Positions 19,807 to 31,111 are shown, counted from the stretch's first letter. The stretch is 64,000 bases of DNA from Salinicola endophyticus (GCF_003206575.1 NZ_PZJO01000006.1:35751-99750); one strand, 5' to 3'. The notes: generated from the sequence alone by a model not told the origin. Translations and numbers: made by a program.

Positions 19807-19827
19807 GGCTGTTACGTGAACTGCCTT

Positions 19828-20796
19828 TTACGAGGCCTGGCTGCGCTCACCGGGGCCGAAGCGGGCGCGATAGAGGCTCGGCGGTAGGCCGTAGTGGCGC
19901 TGGAACAGCCGCCGGAGCTGCTCGCCGCCGCCCAGCCGGCAGTGCTCGGCGATACGCGGCAGCGGTGCCGCGCTCTCGGCCAGCAGGCGCCGCGCCTCCT
20001 CCAGCCGCAGGCGGGTGAGGAAGTCCCCTGGGGTCATCCCCAACTGGCGCCGGAACAGGCGCTGGAAGTGGCGCGGGGTCACCGCCATGCGCGCGGCCAG
20101 CGTCTCGGTGTCCCACGCCGCCAGCGGGTCGCCGAGTACCACATCGACGACCTGGCGCAGGCGCCCGTGGCTGTCGAGCTGACAGCGCAGGCCTTCGCTG
20201 AACTGGGCCTGATCGCCGGGTCGGTGCAGGAACATCACCAGCTCCCGCGCCACCTGGCCGGCCAGCGCCTCGCCCTGGTCAGCGGCGACCAGGGCGAGGG
20301 CCAGGTCGATCCCCGCGGTGATGCCGGCACTGGTGTGGATACCGCCGCTGCAGAGATAGAGTGCCTCGGCACGTACCTGAATGGTGGGGAACTCGGCGGC
20401 CAGCCGCGCAGCATGGCGCCAGTGGGTGGTGGCCTGGCGCCCGTCGAGCAACCCCGCCCGGGCCAGGGCGAAGGCGCCGGTGCAGATCGAGCCGACCCTC
20501 GGGGTGCGCGCGGCGCGGGCGGCCAGCGTATCCAGCGTGGTGGGGCTCAGTCGATGCACGCCATGTCCACCGGCGATCAGCAGCGTGTCGCCAGCGGGGG
20601 TGGCGTCGAGGGCGTGGGTCGCGATCAGCGTCATGCCGCCGTTGGTGACCACGGGCCCGGGCTCGTCGGCGAGCAGGCGCAGCCGATAGCGCGGCTCGCC
20701 GGCAGCCTCGTTGGCGCTGGCGAACACCTGCCATGGGCCGCTGGCATCCAGTAGCTGGCAGTCGGGATAGATGAACAGATCGAGCGTATGGGTCAT
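19828..20796 (-). CDS. GlxA-type AraC family transcriptional regulator
   Basis: Transcriptional activator with an N-terminal DJ-1/PfpI-like sensor domain and a C-terminal AraC DNA-binding domain, 322 residues. The start at 20796 has GGGAG about 7 bases upstream. The sensor part begins LDLFIYPDCQLLDASGPWQV and includes GSICTGAFALARAG with the nucleophile-elbow-like Cys. The two HTH motifs follow LAARMAVTPRHFQRLFRRQL and the ARRLLAES/IAEHCRLGGGEQLRRLF region. Such proteins regulate catabolism of amino-acid-like compounds (carnitine, glycine betaine, arginine) or are orphan. No obvious target is adjacent. Confidence 0.88.
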   Translation of the reverse strand: MTHTLDLFIYPDCQLLDASGPWQVFASANEAAGEPRYRLRLLADEPGPVVTNGGMTLIATHALDATPAGDTLLIAGGHGVHRLSPTTLDTLAARAARTPRVGSICTGAFALARAGLLDGRQATTHWRHAARLAAEFPTIQVRAEALYLCSGGIHTSAGITAGIDLALALVAADQGEALAGQVARELVMFLHRPGDQAQFSEGLRCQLDSHGRLRQVVDVVLGDPLAAWDTETLAARMAVTPRHFQRLFRRQLGMTPGDFLTRLRLEEARRLLAESAAPLPRIAEHCRLGGGEQLRRLFQRHYGLPPSLYRARFGPGERSQAS

Positions 20797-20936
20797 CGAC
20801 GGCTCCCGGCGGTGAATGCCCAGTCTCCTTTGTCGCCGCGATGTCGGCAATGACGAATGGCCCACCGAAAGCGACACCCGATGTGAGCGACACTCTGTGT
20901 TCTCACCGGCTTCCGAGATGATGGCTCGAAGCGTAA

Positions 20937-21029
20937 CCGCCTGGGATGGCGGGCATAACGAACCGCCGGGAGCGGTTTTCAACGTCGCGCAGCGACGGCC
21001 CGGAGGGTGTCCGCCAGGGATGGCGGGCA
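20937..21029. repeat. Hairpin cluster with REP-like repeat pair
   Basis: CCGCC-N6-GGCGGGCA occurs at 20937-20955 and 21011-21029, differing at one base in 19, each able to fold with CCGCC pairing to GGCGG. Between them are two more hairpins: AACCGC/GCGGTT (20961-20977) and CGTCGC/GCGACG (20983-20997). The cluster sits downstream of katG and upstream of the divergently placed regulator. It looks like a repetitive extragenic palindrome array rather than a gene. Confidence 0.6.
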
Positions 21030-21030
21030 C

Positions 21031-21060
21031 AAAAAAAGCCGCCGGGGCTTAGCCGGCGGC
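21031..21060 (-). terminator. Rho-independent terminator of katG
   Basis: On the minus strand GCCGCCGG pairs with CCGGCGGC around a 7-base loop and is followed by seven T residues (read as A at 21031-21037). It lies 30 bases past the katG stop codon. This is a strong intrinsic terminator. Confidence 0.9.
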
Positions 21061-21090
21061 AAAGTACGCAGGAACAGTTATGAGCAGCGG

Positions 21091-23430
<2,340 letters not shown>

Positions 23431-23519
23431 CTATGGGAAATGGCCTGACGCGTCTCCGATTGGGCTGGGCGCCGGCTGCGGTTATGCTGGGCGGGCCCGC
23501 TTTCCACCGGAGTTTCGTC

Positions 23520-26507
23520 ATGTCCCTGCCCGCCGACTGGTTCCCCTCTCAGCCGATCCCGGAAGCGCTGAGCGCTGCCCATGCCCAGGTGCTGAGTGCG
23601 CTGGAGGCTGCCTATGCGCAGGGTGATGCGGCCTGCCGCGAGGCCTGGCTGGGCCTCGACGAGGACCAGCGGCGCACGCTGGTACGCACCTGCCTGCTCT
23701 CCGAGTTCTTCCGCGAGGGGCTGTGCGCGCATCCCGAACGCCTGGTCGAGTGGCTGGACAGCGGCGAGCTCGAAGCGCCGCTGTCGCCAGCGGCACTGAT
23801 GCAGACGCTCGCCACGCAGTTGGCGGCTGCGGCGGACGAGAACGCGCTGCACGCCGCGCTGCGCCGGTTCCGCCAGGCGCGCATGCTGGCGATCGTATGG
23901 CGTGACCTCGCCGGGGCCGAGATGTGGCAGACCGCGCAGGCGGTCTCGCATCTGGCCGAAACCTGTCTGGAAGGAGCGCTCAAGTGGCTCGAGCAGCACT
24001 ACGCGGCACGTTGGGGTACCCCACAGGCGTGCGCCGACGGCACCCCGCAGCGGCTGGTGGTGCTGGGCATGGGCAAGCTCGGCGCCGGTGAACTCAATCT
24101 CTCCTCGGACATCGATCTGATCTTCGCCTTTCCCGAGAAGGGCACCACCCAGGGCGGTGAGCGCGCCTACGATCACCAGCAGTACTTCACCAAGCTGGGG
24201 CAGAAGCTGATCGCGGCACTCGACGTGATCACCGCCGACGGTTTCGCCTTCCGGGTCGACATGCGCCTGCGTCCGCTGGGCGACGGCGGGCCGCTGGTCG
24301 GCAGTTTCAATACGCTCACCGCCTACTATCAGGATCAGGGGCGCGAGTGGGAGCGCTACGCCATGCTCAAGGCGCGCCCGGTCGCCGGCGACCGCGAGGC
24401 GGGGCAGGCGCTGCTGGCGTCGCTGTCACCGTTCATCTATCGCAAGTATCTCGACTTCGGGGCGATCGAGTCGCTGCGCGAGATGAAGGCGATGATCCAC
24501 CGTGAGGTGAAGCGGCTGGGACGCGACGACAACATCAAGCTGGGCCGCGGCGGTATTCGCGAGGTGGAGTTCGTGGTCCAGGCGTTCCAGCTGATCCGCG
24601 GCGGCCGCGATACCGAACTGCAGGTGACCTCGCTGCGCCTGGCCTTGACGCGGCTGGTCGAGCTGGAGCTGCTGCCGCCGGCGGTGGTCGACGAGCTGCG
24701 CGACGACTACGTCTTCCTGCGCGATCTGGAACATGCGCTGCAGGCGCGCCACGACCGCCAGACCCAGCAGCTGCCGGAAGACGCCGAAGCGTGTGCGGCG
24801 CTGGCCATGGCCATGAACCTGGCCGATTGGACGGCGCTGCGGGCCGCGCTCGACGCCTGCCGTGAGCGTGTGCGGGGCCACTTCGACGCGGTGGTGGCTG
24901 ACCCTCAGGAGGAGCCGGACGCCGACGAGGAGATGCCGGATCAGGCGCAACTCGAGCGCTGGAGCCAGCTCTGGCGCCACGAGCTGGACGAGTCCCAGGC
25001 CCAGCAGATGTTGGAGGCGGCCGGTTTCACGCTGCCTGATGCCTGGCGCCGGCTCAAGGCATTCCGCGACTCGCGCGGAGTGCAGGCGATGCAGCGGATC
25101 GGCTTCGAGCGCCTCGAAGCGGTGATGCCGCTGCTGCTCGAGGCTCTGGCCGAGAGCGCCACCCCGACCACCGCGCTGGAGCGCGTACTGCCGCTGATCG
25201 AAGGGGTGCTGCGGCGCACCGCCTATCTCTCGCTGCTGCGCGAAAATCCCCAGGTGCTGCCGGGGCTGATCCGGCTGTGTGCCGCCAGCCCGTGGATCGC
25301 CGAGCAGCTGGCGCGCCACCCGATTCTGCTCGACGAGCTGCTGACGCCGGACACCCTCTACTCGCCTGCCGACAAGGCGCGCCTGGCCGACGAACTGCGT
25401 CAGACCCTGGCGCGGATTCCCGAAGAGGACGAGGAGAGCTGGCTCGACGCCCTGCGTGTGTTCAAGCAGACCCAGGTGCTGCGGGTCGCCGCCTCGGACA
25501 TCGCCGGGGCACGGGTGCTGATGAAGGTCAGTGACTATCTCACTGCGATTGCCGAAGTGATCCTCGACAGCGTGCTGCAGCGCGCCTGGCGCTCGCTCAC
25601 CGCGCGCTACGGGGAGCCGCGCCCGCGGGAGGGGGCGGAGAAGGCCGAATTCCTGATCGTCGGCTACGGCAAGCTCGGCGGCATCGAGCTGGGCTACGGC
25701 TCGGATCTGGATCTGGTGTTCCTCTACGACGCCGCGCCCCAGGGCGCCACGGATGGCGCCAAGCCGATCGACAACGTGGTCTTCTTCACCCGGCTCGGCC
25801 AGCGCATCATCCATCTGCTCACGGCGACCACCCCCAGCGGCACGCTCTACGAAGTCGACATGCGTCTGCGGCCCTCGGGCAATGCCGGGCTGCTGGTCTC
25901 CTCGCTCGACGCCTTCGCCGACTACCAGCGGCGCGAGGCCTGGACCTGGGAGCACCAGGCGCTGGTGCGGGCGCGGCCGGTGGCCGGGGATGCGGCGCTG
26001 GCATCGGCCTTCGAGGGGATACGTCGTGAGGTGCTGGGGCGCGAGCGCGACCTCGCCGAGCTGCGTCGGGCGGTGGCCGAGATGCGCGCCAAGATGCGCC
26101 AGCACCTGGGCAGCGCAGCGGGGGAGGCCGACACCTTCAACCTCAAGCAGGACGCCGGCGGTCTGGTCGATATCGAGTTTCTGAACCAGTACGCGGTGCT
26201 GGCCTGGTCCAGTGCCACCCCGGCGCTGCTGGAGGTCACCGACAACATGCGCCTGCTGGACGCCCTGGCACAGAGTGAGCGCCTGCCCGAGCAAGAGGTG
26301 CGTGAGCTGCAGGCGGCCTACCTGGCCTACCGTGACGCCAGCCATCGTGCCGCCCTGGCCAAGACCGGCAGCGACGTACCGGCGGCCGATTTCGGCACCG
26401 AGCGGGCCCGAGTCCAGGCGGCATGGGCGGCATGGATCGAGACGGAGGGCGCTGCGGAGGGGGGATACCGCGCCGCGAGTGAGGCGCCTGGCGGAGCAGG
26501 GCGATAG
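23520..26507 (+). CDS. glnE: Bifunctional glutamine synthetase adenylyltransferase/deadenylase
   Basis: Adds or removes AMP on glutamine synthetase in response to PII state, so tuning nitrogen assimilation. The product is 995 residues from the ATG at 23520, which has GGAG 7 bases upstream. Both nucleotidyltransferase active sites are visible: MGKLGAGELNLSSDIDLIF in the N-terminal (deadenylase) half and YGKLGGIELGYGSDLDLVF in the C-terminal half. Each is followed by its VDMRLRP motif. GlnE-associated helical regions lie after each. It is slightly longer than the E. coli enzyme and intact. Confidence 0.96.
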   Translation: MSLPADWFPSQPIPEALSAAHAQVLSALEAAYAQGDAACREAWLGLDEDQRRTLVRTCLLSEFFREGLCAHPERLVEWLDSGELEAPLSPAALMQTLATQLAAAADENALHAALRRFRQARMLAIVWRDLAGAEMWQTAQAVSHLAETCLEGALKWLEQHYAARWGTPQACADGTPQRLVVLGMGKLGAGELNLSSDIDLIFAFPEKGTTQGGERAYDHQQYFTKLGQKLIAALDVITADGFAFRVDMRLRPLGDGGPLVGSFNTLTAYYQDQGREWERYAMLKARPVAGDREAGQALLASLSPFIYRKYLDFGAIESLREMKAMIHREVKRLGRDDNIKLGRGGIREVEFVVQAFQLIRGGRDTELQVTSLRLALTRLVELELLPPAVVDELRDDYVFLRDLEHALQARHDRQTQQLPEDAEACAALAMAMNLADWTALRAALDACRERVRGHFDAVVADPQEEPDADEEMPDQAQLERWSQLWRHELDESQAQQMLEAAGFTLPDAWRRLKAFRDSRGVQAMQRIGFERLEAVMPLLLEALAESATPTTALERVLPLIEGVLRRTAYLSLLRENPQVLPGLIRLCAASPWIAEQLARHPILLDELLTPDTLYSPADKARLADELRQTLARIPEEDEESWLDALRVFKQTQVLRVAASDIAGARVLMKVSDYLTAIAEVILDSVLQRAWRSLTARYGEPRPREGAEKAEFLIVGYGKLGGIELGYGSDLDLVFLYDAAPQGATDGAKPIDNVVFFTRLGQRIIHLLTATTPSGTLYEVDMRLRPSGNAGLLVSSLDAFADYQRREAWTWEHQALVRARPVAGDAALASAFEGIRREVLGRERDLAELRRAVAEMRAKMRQHLGSAAGEADTFNLKQDAGGLVDIEFLNQYAVLAWSSATPALLEVTDNMRLLDALAQSERLPEQEVRELQAAYLAYRDASHRAALAKTGSDVPAADFGTERARVQAAWAAWIETEGAAEGGYRAASEAPGGAGR

Positions 26508-26548
26508 CAGGCTAAGTTTTTTTGCCGACCTTTAAGGAAAACAGCGTT

Positions 26549-26566
26549 TGATTAAGATATGATTAA
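26549..26566 (+). promoter_or_regulatory. PhoP-box-like direct repeat upstream of yrbL
   Basis: TGATTA at 26549-26554 and TGATTA at 26560-26565 are separated by 5 bases, an exact 11-base period. The known enterobacterial PhoP box is TGTTTA-N5-TGTTTA, so each half matches 5 of 6. yrbL is a PhoP-regulated gene in E. coli, and the repeat lies 46 bases before the start codon in an AT-rich island. Function is inferred. Confidence 0.55.
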
Positions 26567-26611
26567 ATGCTGATGATACCTGTTACTGCCCTGCGCCCTG
26601 GAGCGACCCCC

Positions 26612-27229
26612 ATGGTTTCTCTCTCCCTCACCCCTGAACTTGCCCACGGCAACGACCGGGCGGTCTATCGGCACCCCGCCGAGGCCGGACGCTGCATCAA
26701 GGTACCGCGCTTCCCCGACCGCGGCAGCCACCAGAACGAGCGCGAGAAGAGCTACTTCGAGGGGCTCAAGCGGCGCGGCGTACACGACTGGCGCTACGTG
26801 CCGGAGTACTTCGGCACGGTCACCACCGATCTCGGCGAGGGGCTGGTCTTCGGTCTGGTCACCGATGCCGATGGCTCGCTGTCGCTCAATATTCGCCAGT
26901 TCCAGCAGCGTGGCGATGCCGACTGGTTGTCGACCCAGGCCTTCGTCGACGAGCTCGAGCGGCTCTACCGCTATCTGCGCGACAACTGGATCGTGCCCTC
27001 GGACATCAACGATCGTAACGTGGTGTGCCAGCGGCGCGCCGACGGCAGTATCCGGCTGTGGCTGATCGACGGTGTCTCCAACCCCGATTTCATGCCCCTG
27101 GCCAATGTCTGGCCGTGGTTCGCGCGGCAGAAGATAGACCGCCGCATGCAGCGCTTCTATCGCCGGCTGCATGAGTACGGCTTCATTTCCCGGGCGCAGC
27201 GGGATTCGCTGTTGGCGAGCCTATCCTAG
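26612..27229 (+). CDS. yrbL: YrbL family protein (PhoP regulatory network)
   Basis: Member of the YrbL-PhoP_reg family, 205 residues from the ATG at 26612 (GGAG 8 bases upstream); an in-frame ATG at 26567 is too close to the regulatory repeat. The sequence has a protein-kinase-like pattern: a nucleotide-loop-like Lys region (CIKVPRF), a catalytic-loop-like PSDINDRNVV and a metal-loop-like LIDGVS. The biochemical role is not established in the family. Its control by PhoP in E. coli and the period-11 repeat upstream suggest Mg2+ or envelope-stress control here too. It stands between glnE and a GNAT gene on the same strand. Confidence 0.85.
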   Translation: MVSLSLTPELAHGNDRAVYRHPAEAGRCIKVPRFPDRGSHQNEREKSYFEGLKRRGVHDWRYVPEYFGTVTTDLGEGLVFGLVTDADGSLSLNIRQFQQRGDADWLSTQAFVDELERLYRYLRDNWIVPSDINDRNVVCQRRADGSIRLWLIDGVSNPDFMPLANVWPWFARQKIDRRMQRFYRRLHEYGFISRAQRDSLLASLS

Positions 27230-27250
27230 GCTTTGTGCGAGCCTATAGTC

Positions 27251-27697
27251 ATGTCGACGATATCTTTGAGGAGCGCGACTGTCGCTGATTATCCGCGCCT
27301 TATCGAGGTGTGGGAGGCGTCGGTACGCACAACCCATGACTTTCTGGCCGAGCAAGATTTGCAGGCGTTGAAACCGCTGATTTTCAATCAGTATCTTGAC
27401 GCGGTGTGCTTGACGCTAGCCTGCAGTGAGCAAGGCGACATCACCGGCTTTTCGGGCGTGGCTGACGACAATATCGAGATGTTGTTCATCGCGCCCGACT
27501 ACCGGGGGCAAGGCATCGGGACGCGGTTACTGAGACAGGCGATCGATCAGCAGGGCGCGACGAGCGTCGATGTCAATGAGCAGAACCACGCGGCGCTGAG
27601 CTTTTATCGAGCTCGAGGCTTCGGCATAGGCGGCCGCTCGCCGTTGGATGGTCAGGGCAAGCCCTATCCGCTACTGCATCTGCAATTGAACGCCTGA
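27251..27697 (+). CDS. YjaB-like GNAT family N-acetyltransferase
   Basis: Predicted acetyl-CoA-dependent acetyltransferase of 148 residues. It resembles E. coli YjaB across its length: VRTTHDFLAEQDL near the N-terminus, the acetyl-CoA loop DYRGQGIGTRLL, then DVNEQNHAALSFYRARGF and the ending GKPYPLLHLQL. Base composition is visibly less GC-rich than the neighbours, with codons such as TTG, GAT and GCG mixed, hinting at recent acquisition. No clear ribosome-binding site precedes the ATG at 27251. The acceptor substrate is unknown. Confidence 0.82.
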   Translation: MSTISLRSATVADYPRLIEVWEASVRTTHDFLAEQDLQALKPLIFNQYLDAVCLTLACSEQGDITGFSGVADDNIEMLFIAPDYRGQGIGTRLLRQAIDQQGATSVDVNEQNHAALSFYRARGFGIGGRSPLDGQGKPYPLLHLQLNA

Positions 27698-27764
27698 TTC
27701 AGCGGTCGGGAAATCTCAGCCAAAGCAGCCGACAGGCTCGAGGATTCGGCATCGGGCACCCGAT

Positions 27765-27792
27765 AAAACGCCCTCCGCATGGAGGGCGTTTT
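27765..27792. terminator. Bidirectional terminator between GNAT and trhO
   Basis: AAAACGCCCTCC and GGAGGGCGTTTT pair perfectly over 12 bases around the loop GCAT. A and T tails on both sides make it suitable for terminating the rightward GNAT gene and the leftward trhO gene, whose stop is 23 bases away. Confidence 0.92.
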
Positions 27793-27814
27793 GCGTTCCG
27801 GTGTTCGGAGCGGC

Positions 27815-28756
27815 TCAGCTCGGCTGGCGCGGATCACGGCCGATAGGGTGCGGCTCGTTGCGCGCCTTGGCCAGCTCGATCTGGCGCTGACGCTCGCGCG
27901 CGCCGGCACGGGTCTTCTCGGGCAGCGAATCCCAGCAGTGCGGACAGCTGATCCCCGGGACGTAATGCTCGGATTCCTGATCCTCGGCGGAGATCGGCAT
28001 GCGGCAGGCGTGGCACTGGGCGTACTCGCCCTCGCTCAGGTCGTGGCGCACCGTGACCCGGTTGTCGAACACGAAGCAGTCGCCGCGCCAGCGCGTCTGC
28101 GCTTCCGGCACCTTCTCCAGATAGTTGAGAATCCCGCCCCTGAGGTGGAAGACCTCCTCGAAGCCCTCGCCCAGCATGAAGCTCGACGCCTTCTCGCAGC
28201 GGATGCCGCCAGTGCAGAACATCGCTACCTTCTTGTGCCGGCTGGGATCGTAGTGCTGGCGCACATAGTCGGGAAACTCACGAAACGACTTGGTCTGCGG
28301 GTCCACCGCGCCCTCGAAGCTGCCGATCGCCACTTCGTAGTCGTTGCGGGTATCGATCACCAGCACCTCGGGATCGTCGATCAGATCGTTCCAGGCTTCC
28401 GGTTCGACATAGGTGCCGACACATGCATTGGGATCGACGCCATCCACCCCCAGGGTGACGATCTCGCGCTTGAGCTTGACCTTGGTGCGGTAGAAGGGCT
28501 GCGTGTCGCAGTAGGACTCCTTGTGCTCGAGCGCCGCCAGGCGTGGGTCGCGCTTGAGCCAGGCGAGCAATGCATCGATCCCCGCGCGGCTGCCGGAGAC
28601 GGTGCCGTTGATGCCTTCGGCGGCGAGCAGCAGGGTGCCCCTGACGTCGAGACGCTGCATTTCGGCGAGCAGCGGTTCGCGCAGGGCTTCGAAGTCGTCG
28701 AGCGTGACGAAGCGATACAACGCCGCGACCACGATCGGTCGATCGGTAGAGGACAT
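27815..28756 (-). CDS. trhO: tRNA uridine 5-hydroxylase TrhO (YceA, rhodanese domain)
   Basis: Oxygen-dependent enzyme that makes 5-hydroxyuridine at the wobble position of certain tRNAs. The product is 313 residues from the ATG at 28756 with AGGAG 8 bases upstream. The N-terminal domain includes [16 protein letters not shown], then [19 protein letters not shown]. The rhodanese domain carries the active-site Cys in [15 protein letters not shown]-terminal zinc-finger-like pair (CHACRMPIS and CPHCWDSLP) is present. Length is close to the family norm. It is monocistronic. Confidence 0.93.
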   Translation of the reverse strand: MSSTDRPIVVAALYRFVTLDDFEALREPLLAEMQRLDVRGTLLLAAEGINGTVSGSRAGIDALLAWLKRDPRLAALEHKESYCDTQPFYRTKVKLKREIVTLGVDGVDPNACVGTYVEPEAWNDLIDDPEVLVIDTRNDYEVAIGSFEGAVDPQTKSFREFPDYVRQHYDPSRHKKVAMFCTGGIRCEKASSFMLGEGFEEVFHLRGGILNYLEKVPEAQTRWRGDCFVFDNRVTVRHDLSEGEYAQCHACRMPISAEDQESEHYVPGISCPHCWDSLPEKTRAGARERQRQIELAKARNEPHPIGRDPRQPS

Positions 28757-28892
28757 GCGATAACTCCTGGTAGTCGCCCACGTAAAGGGCGGACCGGGTC
28801 GTGAAGGGGTGGCGCGGATGGCAGGCCAGCGCGACACCGGAATGAACGCCGCGCATTTTACGCCGCTGATCGGTGAGGTCCAGCGGTGCGGC

Positions 28893-29231
28893 TCACTCGG
28901 GGCCGAAGAACAGCACCCAGGTCGAGAAGTCGGCGGAGAAGGTGTCGAAGCGATGCGGCATGCCCTTGGGCACGAAGAGCACGTCGCCGACGCTCGCTGC
29001 CAGCCGCTCGCCATCACGGTTCAGCACGGCGCTGCCACTGGCGATCAGATAGAGCTCGTCGCGCGCATGGGGTGTCTGGGTGTCGATATCGCGGGGAGAG
29101 AACAGCTCCAGGACCAATTCGTGGCGGGCGAAGACCTCCACGAACGGGCGCTCCGCCGCGGCCAGCCGGGCGGCGATCTCGGCCCAGGGTAGGTGGGGCG
29201 GTTGCTTCGGACTCCGATCAGTGGCGTTCAT
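28893..29231 (-). CDS. Cupin domain protein
   Basis: A small 112-residue single cupin barrel. Metal-binding motif 1 reads [17 protein letters not shown] (His, Glu positions) and motif 2 is [17 protein letters not shown]. The start at 29231 has GGAGGAG 5 bases upstream and lies inside the end of the PaiB-like gene (14-base overlap). It is the last gene of the MocR-linked operon. Cupins of this size may bind a metal and act as isomerase, dioxygenase or sensor; nothing in the sequence decides which. Confidence 0.85.
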   Translation of the reverse strand: MNATDRSPKQPPHLPWAEIAARLAAAERPFVEVFARHELVLELFSPRDIDTQTPHARDELYLIASGSAVLNRDGERLAASVGDVLFVPKGMPHRFDTFSADFSTWVLFFGPE

Positions 29232-29868
29232 CGCTCTCCTCCATGCCACTCAGGCAGCGTGCCGTGGCCTCGTCGAGGCCACGCTCTTCGACCAGGCCGC
29301 GCTGAATCGCCGCGCGCTCGGCATCGGGTTTGTGTTGGCTCGCCTTGCGCTGGCCTTCGAGCCGCTCGATGCGCAGCTCGATCCCGACGATGCCGCGACA
29401 CATGCCGTCGATATAGGCCGCCGGCGCATCGTCGATCGACCAGGGGTGGGCGCGATCTCTTTCGAAGTGGTTGGTCAAGGCGGCCACGGTGTTGCGCAGC
29501 CAGCTCGCGTCGTCGATCAGGCGTAGCGTGCCGTGGGCGTGGACGACCTGATAGTTCCAGGTCGGCACCACGCGGCCGTGCTCTTGCTTGGCCGGATACC
29601 AGCTCGGTGTGATGTAGGCCTGGGGGCCGTGGAAGATCGCCAGCGCCGGGCGGGGCGTGGCGCCGGCGAGCAGCGGGTTGGCTCGCGCGATGTGGCCACG
29701 CAGCACGCCTAGAGGCGCGCCCTCGCACTCGGGCTCCCGCAGCAGCGGCAGATGGTCGGCCAGCCAGCCATCGGCATCCTGGGTGATCAGGGTGGCGAAG
29801 GGGGCGTGCGCCATGGCCTGTGCCAGGGCGTCGCCGTCTTCGAGCCGAAAGGGGGCAGGGCGATGCAT
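29218..29868 (-). CDS. PaiB-like FMN-binding split-barrel protein
   Basis: Member of the FMN_bind_2 family named for B. subtilis PaiB, a protein first described as a negative regulator of sporulation and protease genes. The 216-residue product shows the family opening FATLITQDADGWLADHLPLL, the block LLAGATPRPALAIFHGPQAY, then ITPSWYPAKQEHGRVVPTWNY. In B. subtilis paiB is paired with the acetyltransferase gene paiA; here it is likewise adjacent to GNAT genes. The start is 3 bases after the upstream GNAT stop. It probably binds a flavin; its real biochemical role is not known. Confidence 0.88.
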   Translation of the reverse strand: MHRPAPFRLEDGDALAQAMAHAPFATLITQDADGWLADHLPLLREPECEGAPLGVLRGHIARANPLLAGATPRPALAIFHGPQAYITPSWYPAKQEHGRVVPTWNYQVVHAHGTLRLIDDASWLRNTVAALTNHFERDRAHPWSIDDAPAAYIDGMCRGIVGIELRIERLEGQRKASQHKPDAERAAIQRGLVEERGLDEATARCLSGMEESDERH

Positions 29869-29870
29869 GC

Positions 29871-30629
29871 TCAGGCCCCCGCGGATGTGTCAGGCAGCGG
29901 GCGGTGGGTCGCCAGTGGCTGACGCTGGGCCCCCGCGGCGGTGAAGTTGTCCGGGTCGAGCCACTGCCGGTGCGCGGCGTGAAGCGCGGGCCATTCATGA
30001 TCGACCACCGAGAACCAGGCGGTATCGCGGTTACGCCCCTGAACCACCCGGTGCTGGCGGAAGATCCCCTCGAAGCGAAAGCCGAGCCGCTCGGCTGCCC
30101 GGCGCGAGGGGGTATTGAGGGCGTCGCACTTCCACTCGAGGCGCCGATAGCCCAGGGCGAAGGCATGCGCCATCAGCAGCATCAGTGCTTCGCTGGAGAG
30201 CCGGCTGCGGGCCATGCGCGGCGAGAAGTTGAGATGGCCGATCTCGATCCGGCCGTCGTCGGGCACGATGTTGAGATAGGTGGCCATGCCCACGGCCTGG
30301 CCATCCTGGGGATCGATGATCGCGTAGCACCAGGGATCCTGGCCCGCACTCATCGTCCGCAGCCAGCCCTGACAGCCGGTCTCGTCGGCGAACGGGCGGC
30401 CGCCGAGATAGGTCCAGCGCGCTTCGCCCTCGCGGTCATCGGCGAGCGCCGGATCGGGATGGCGCCACGCCTGCCACAGCGACGCCGCGTGTTGCTGCGC
30501 GTCGAGCGGCTCGAGCCGGCAGTAGCGCCCCGTCAGCACGGCGTGGTCGGGGCGGCGCGCAGGTTGCCAGGCGGCCACCGGTAGACCGATCGGCTGGCCG
30601 TGGCGGTTCTCGGTGCAGGAGGGCGACAT
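29871..30629 (-). CDS. GNAT family N-acetyltransferase (RimJ-like)
   Basis: A 252-residue acetyltransferase. The core region contains GMATYLNIVPDDGRIEIGHL, then SSEALMLLMAHAFALGYRRLEWKCDALNTPSRRAAERLGF, typical of RimJ/RimL-type GNATs. FEGIFRQHRVVQGRNRDTAWF follows. The acetyl-CoA loop is not the classic QxxGxG/A but this subgroup often varies. It is the third gene of the MocR-linked operon, 14 bases after the rhodanese stop and 2 bases before the PaiB-like start. The acceptor substrate is unknown. Confidence 0.85.
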   Translation of the reverse strand: MSPSCTENRHGQPIGLPVAAWQPARRPDHAVLTGRYCRLEPLDAQQHAASLWQAWRHPDPALADDREGEARWTYLGGRPFADETGCQGWLRTMSAGQDPWCYAIIDPQDGQAVGMATYLNIVPDDGRIEIGHLNFSPRMARSRLSSEALMLLMAHAFALGYRRLEWKCDALNTPSRRAAERLGFRFEGIFRQHRVVQGRNRDTAWFSVVDHEWPALHAAHRQWLDPDNFTAAGAQRQPLATHRPLPDTSAGA

Positions 30630-30643
30630 TGTGGGGACTCTCC

Positions 30644-31111
30644 TCAGCAGCCGCAGGCAGCGAGCTTGGCGGCGGCCAGGGAGCCGGGCTCTGGGCCGCT
30701 GGCGATGGGGTGCCCGTCGCGCTGCCAGAAGTCCAGGCCGCCCAGCAGCTCCTTGACCGTGAAGCCCGCCGTGGCCAGCTTCAGCGTGCCCCAGGTCGAG
30801 CCGTTGCAGCCGATCCCATCGCAGTAGCAGACGTAGACCCGATCCCGCGCCAGCGCTGCCAGGCTCGTGTCGCTCATCTCGACGTGCGGCAGGCTGATGG
30901 CCCCGGGGATGTGCCCGGCCAGGTAGTGCGACCGCGAGCGGGTATCGATCACCACCAGCGTCTCGATGGCGTTGGCGAGATCCTGGGCCAGATCCCAGGC
31001 ATCGGTGTGCAGGCCGAGCTTGTCGCGCATGGCCGCAGCGGAGATCGCGGGCTCCGGGGGCGGGACTTCCAGCACCCGGGAGGTCGCTGGGGGCGTCGTG
31101 ATGTCGTTCAT
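30644..31111 (-). CDS. Rhodanese-like domain protein
   Basis: A 155-residue single rhodanese domain. CH2-type pattern IETLVVIDTRSRSHYLAGHI and PGAISLP are visible, and the active-site loop is YVCYCDGIGCNGS with a candidate catalytic Cys. The start at 31111 has GGAGAG 10 bases upstream; a longer frame up to 31177 overlaps a tandem repeat and is less likely. The C-terminus ends ACGC. It may handle sulfur or act as a phosphatase-like or binding domain. It is gene two of the MocR-linked operon. Confidence 0.85.
   Translation of the reverse strand: MNDITTPPATSRVLEVPPPEPAISAAAMRDKLGLHTDAWDLAQDLANAIETLVVIDTRSRSHYLAGHIPGAISLPHVEMSDTSLAALARDRVYVCYCDGIGCNGSTWGTLKLATAGFTVKELLGGLDFWQRDGHPIASGPEPGSLAAAKLAACGC

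Noticed and set aside
24426..26345. 639-codon minus-strand frame inside glnE
   Set aside because: Shadow of glnE, whose two active sites are intact; no known motif in the antisense translation.
26508..26548. Terminator after glnE (run of seven T)
   Set aside because: No stable stem precedes the T run, so it is more likely part of the AT-rich yrbL promoter region.
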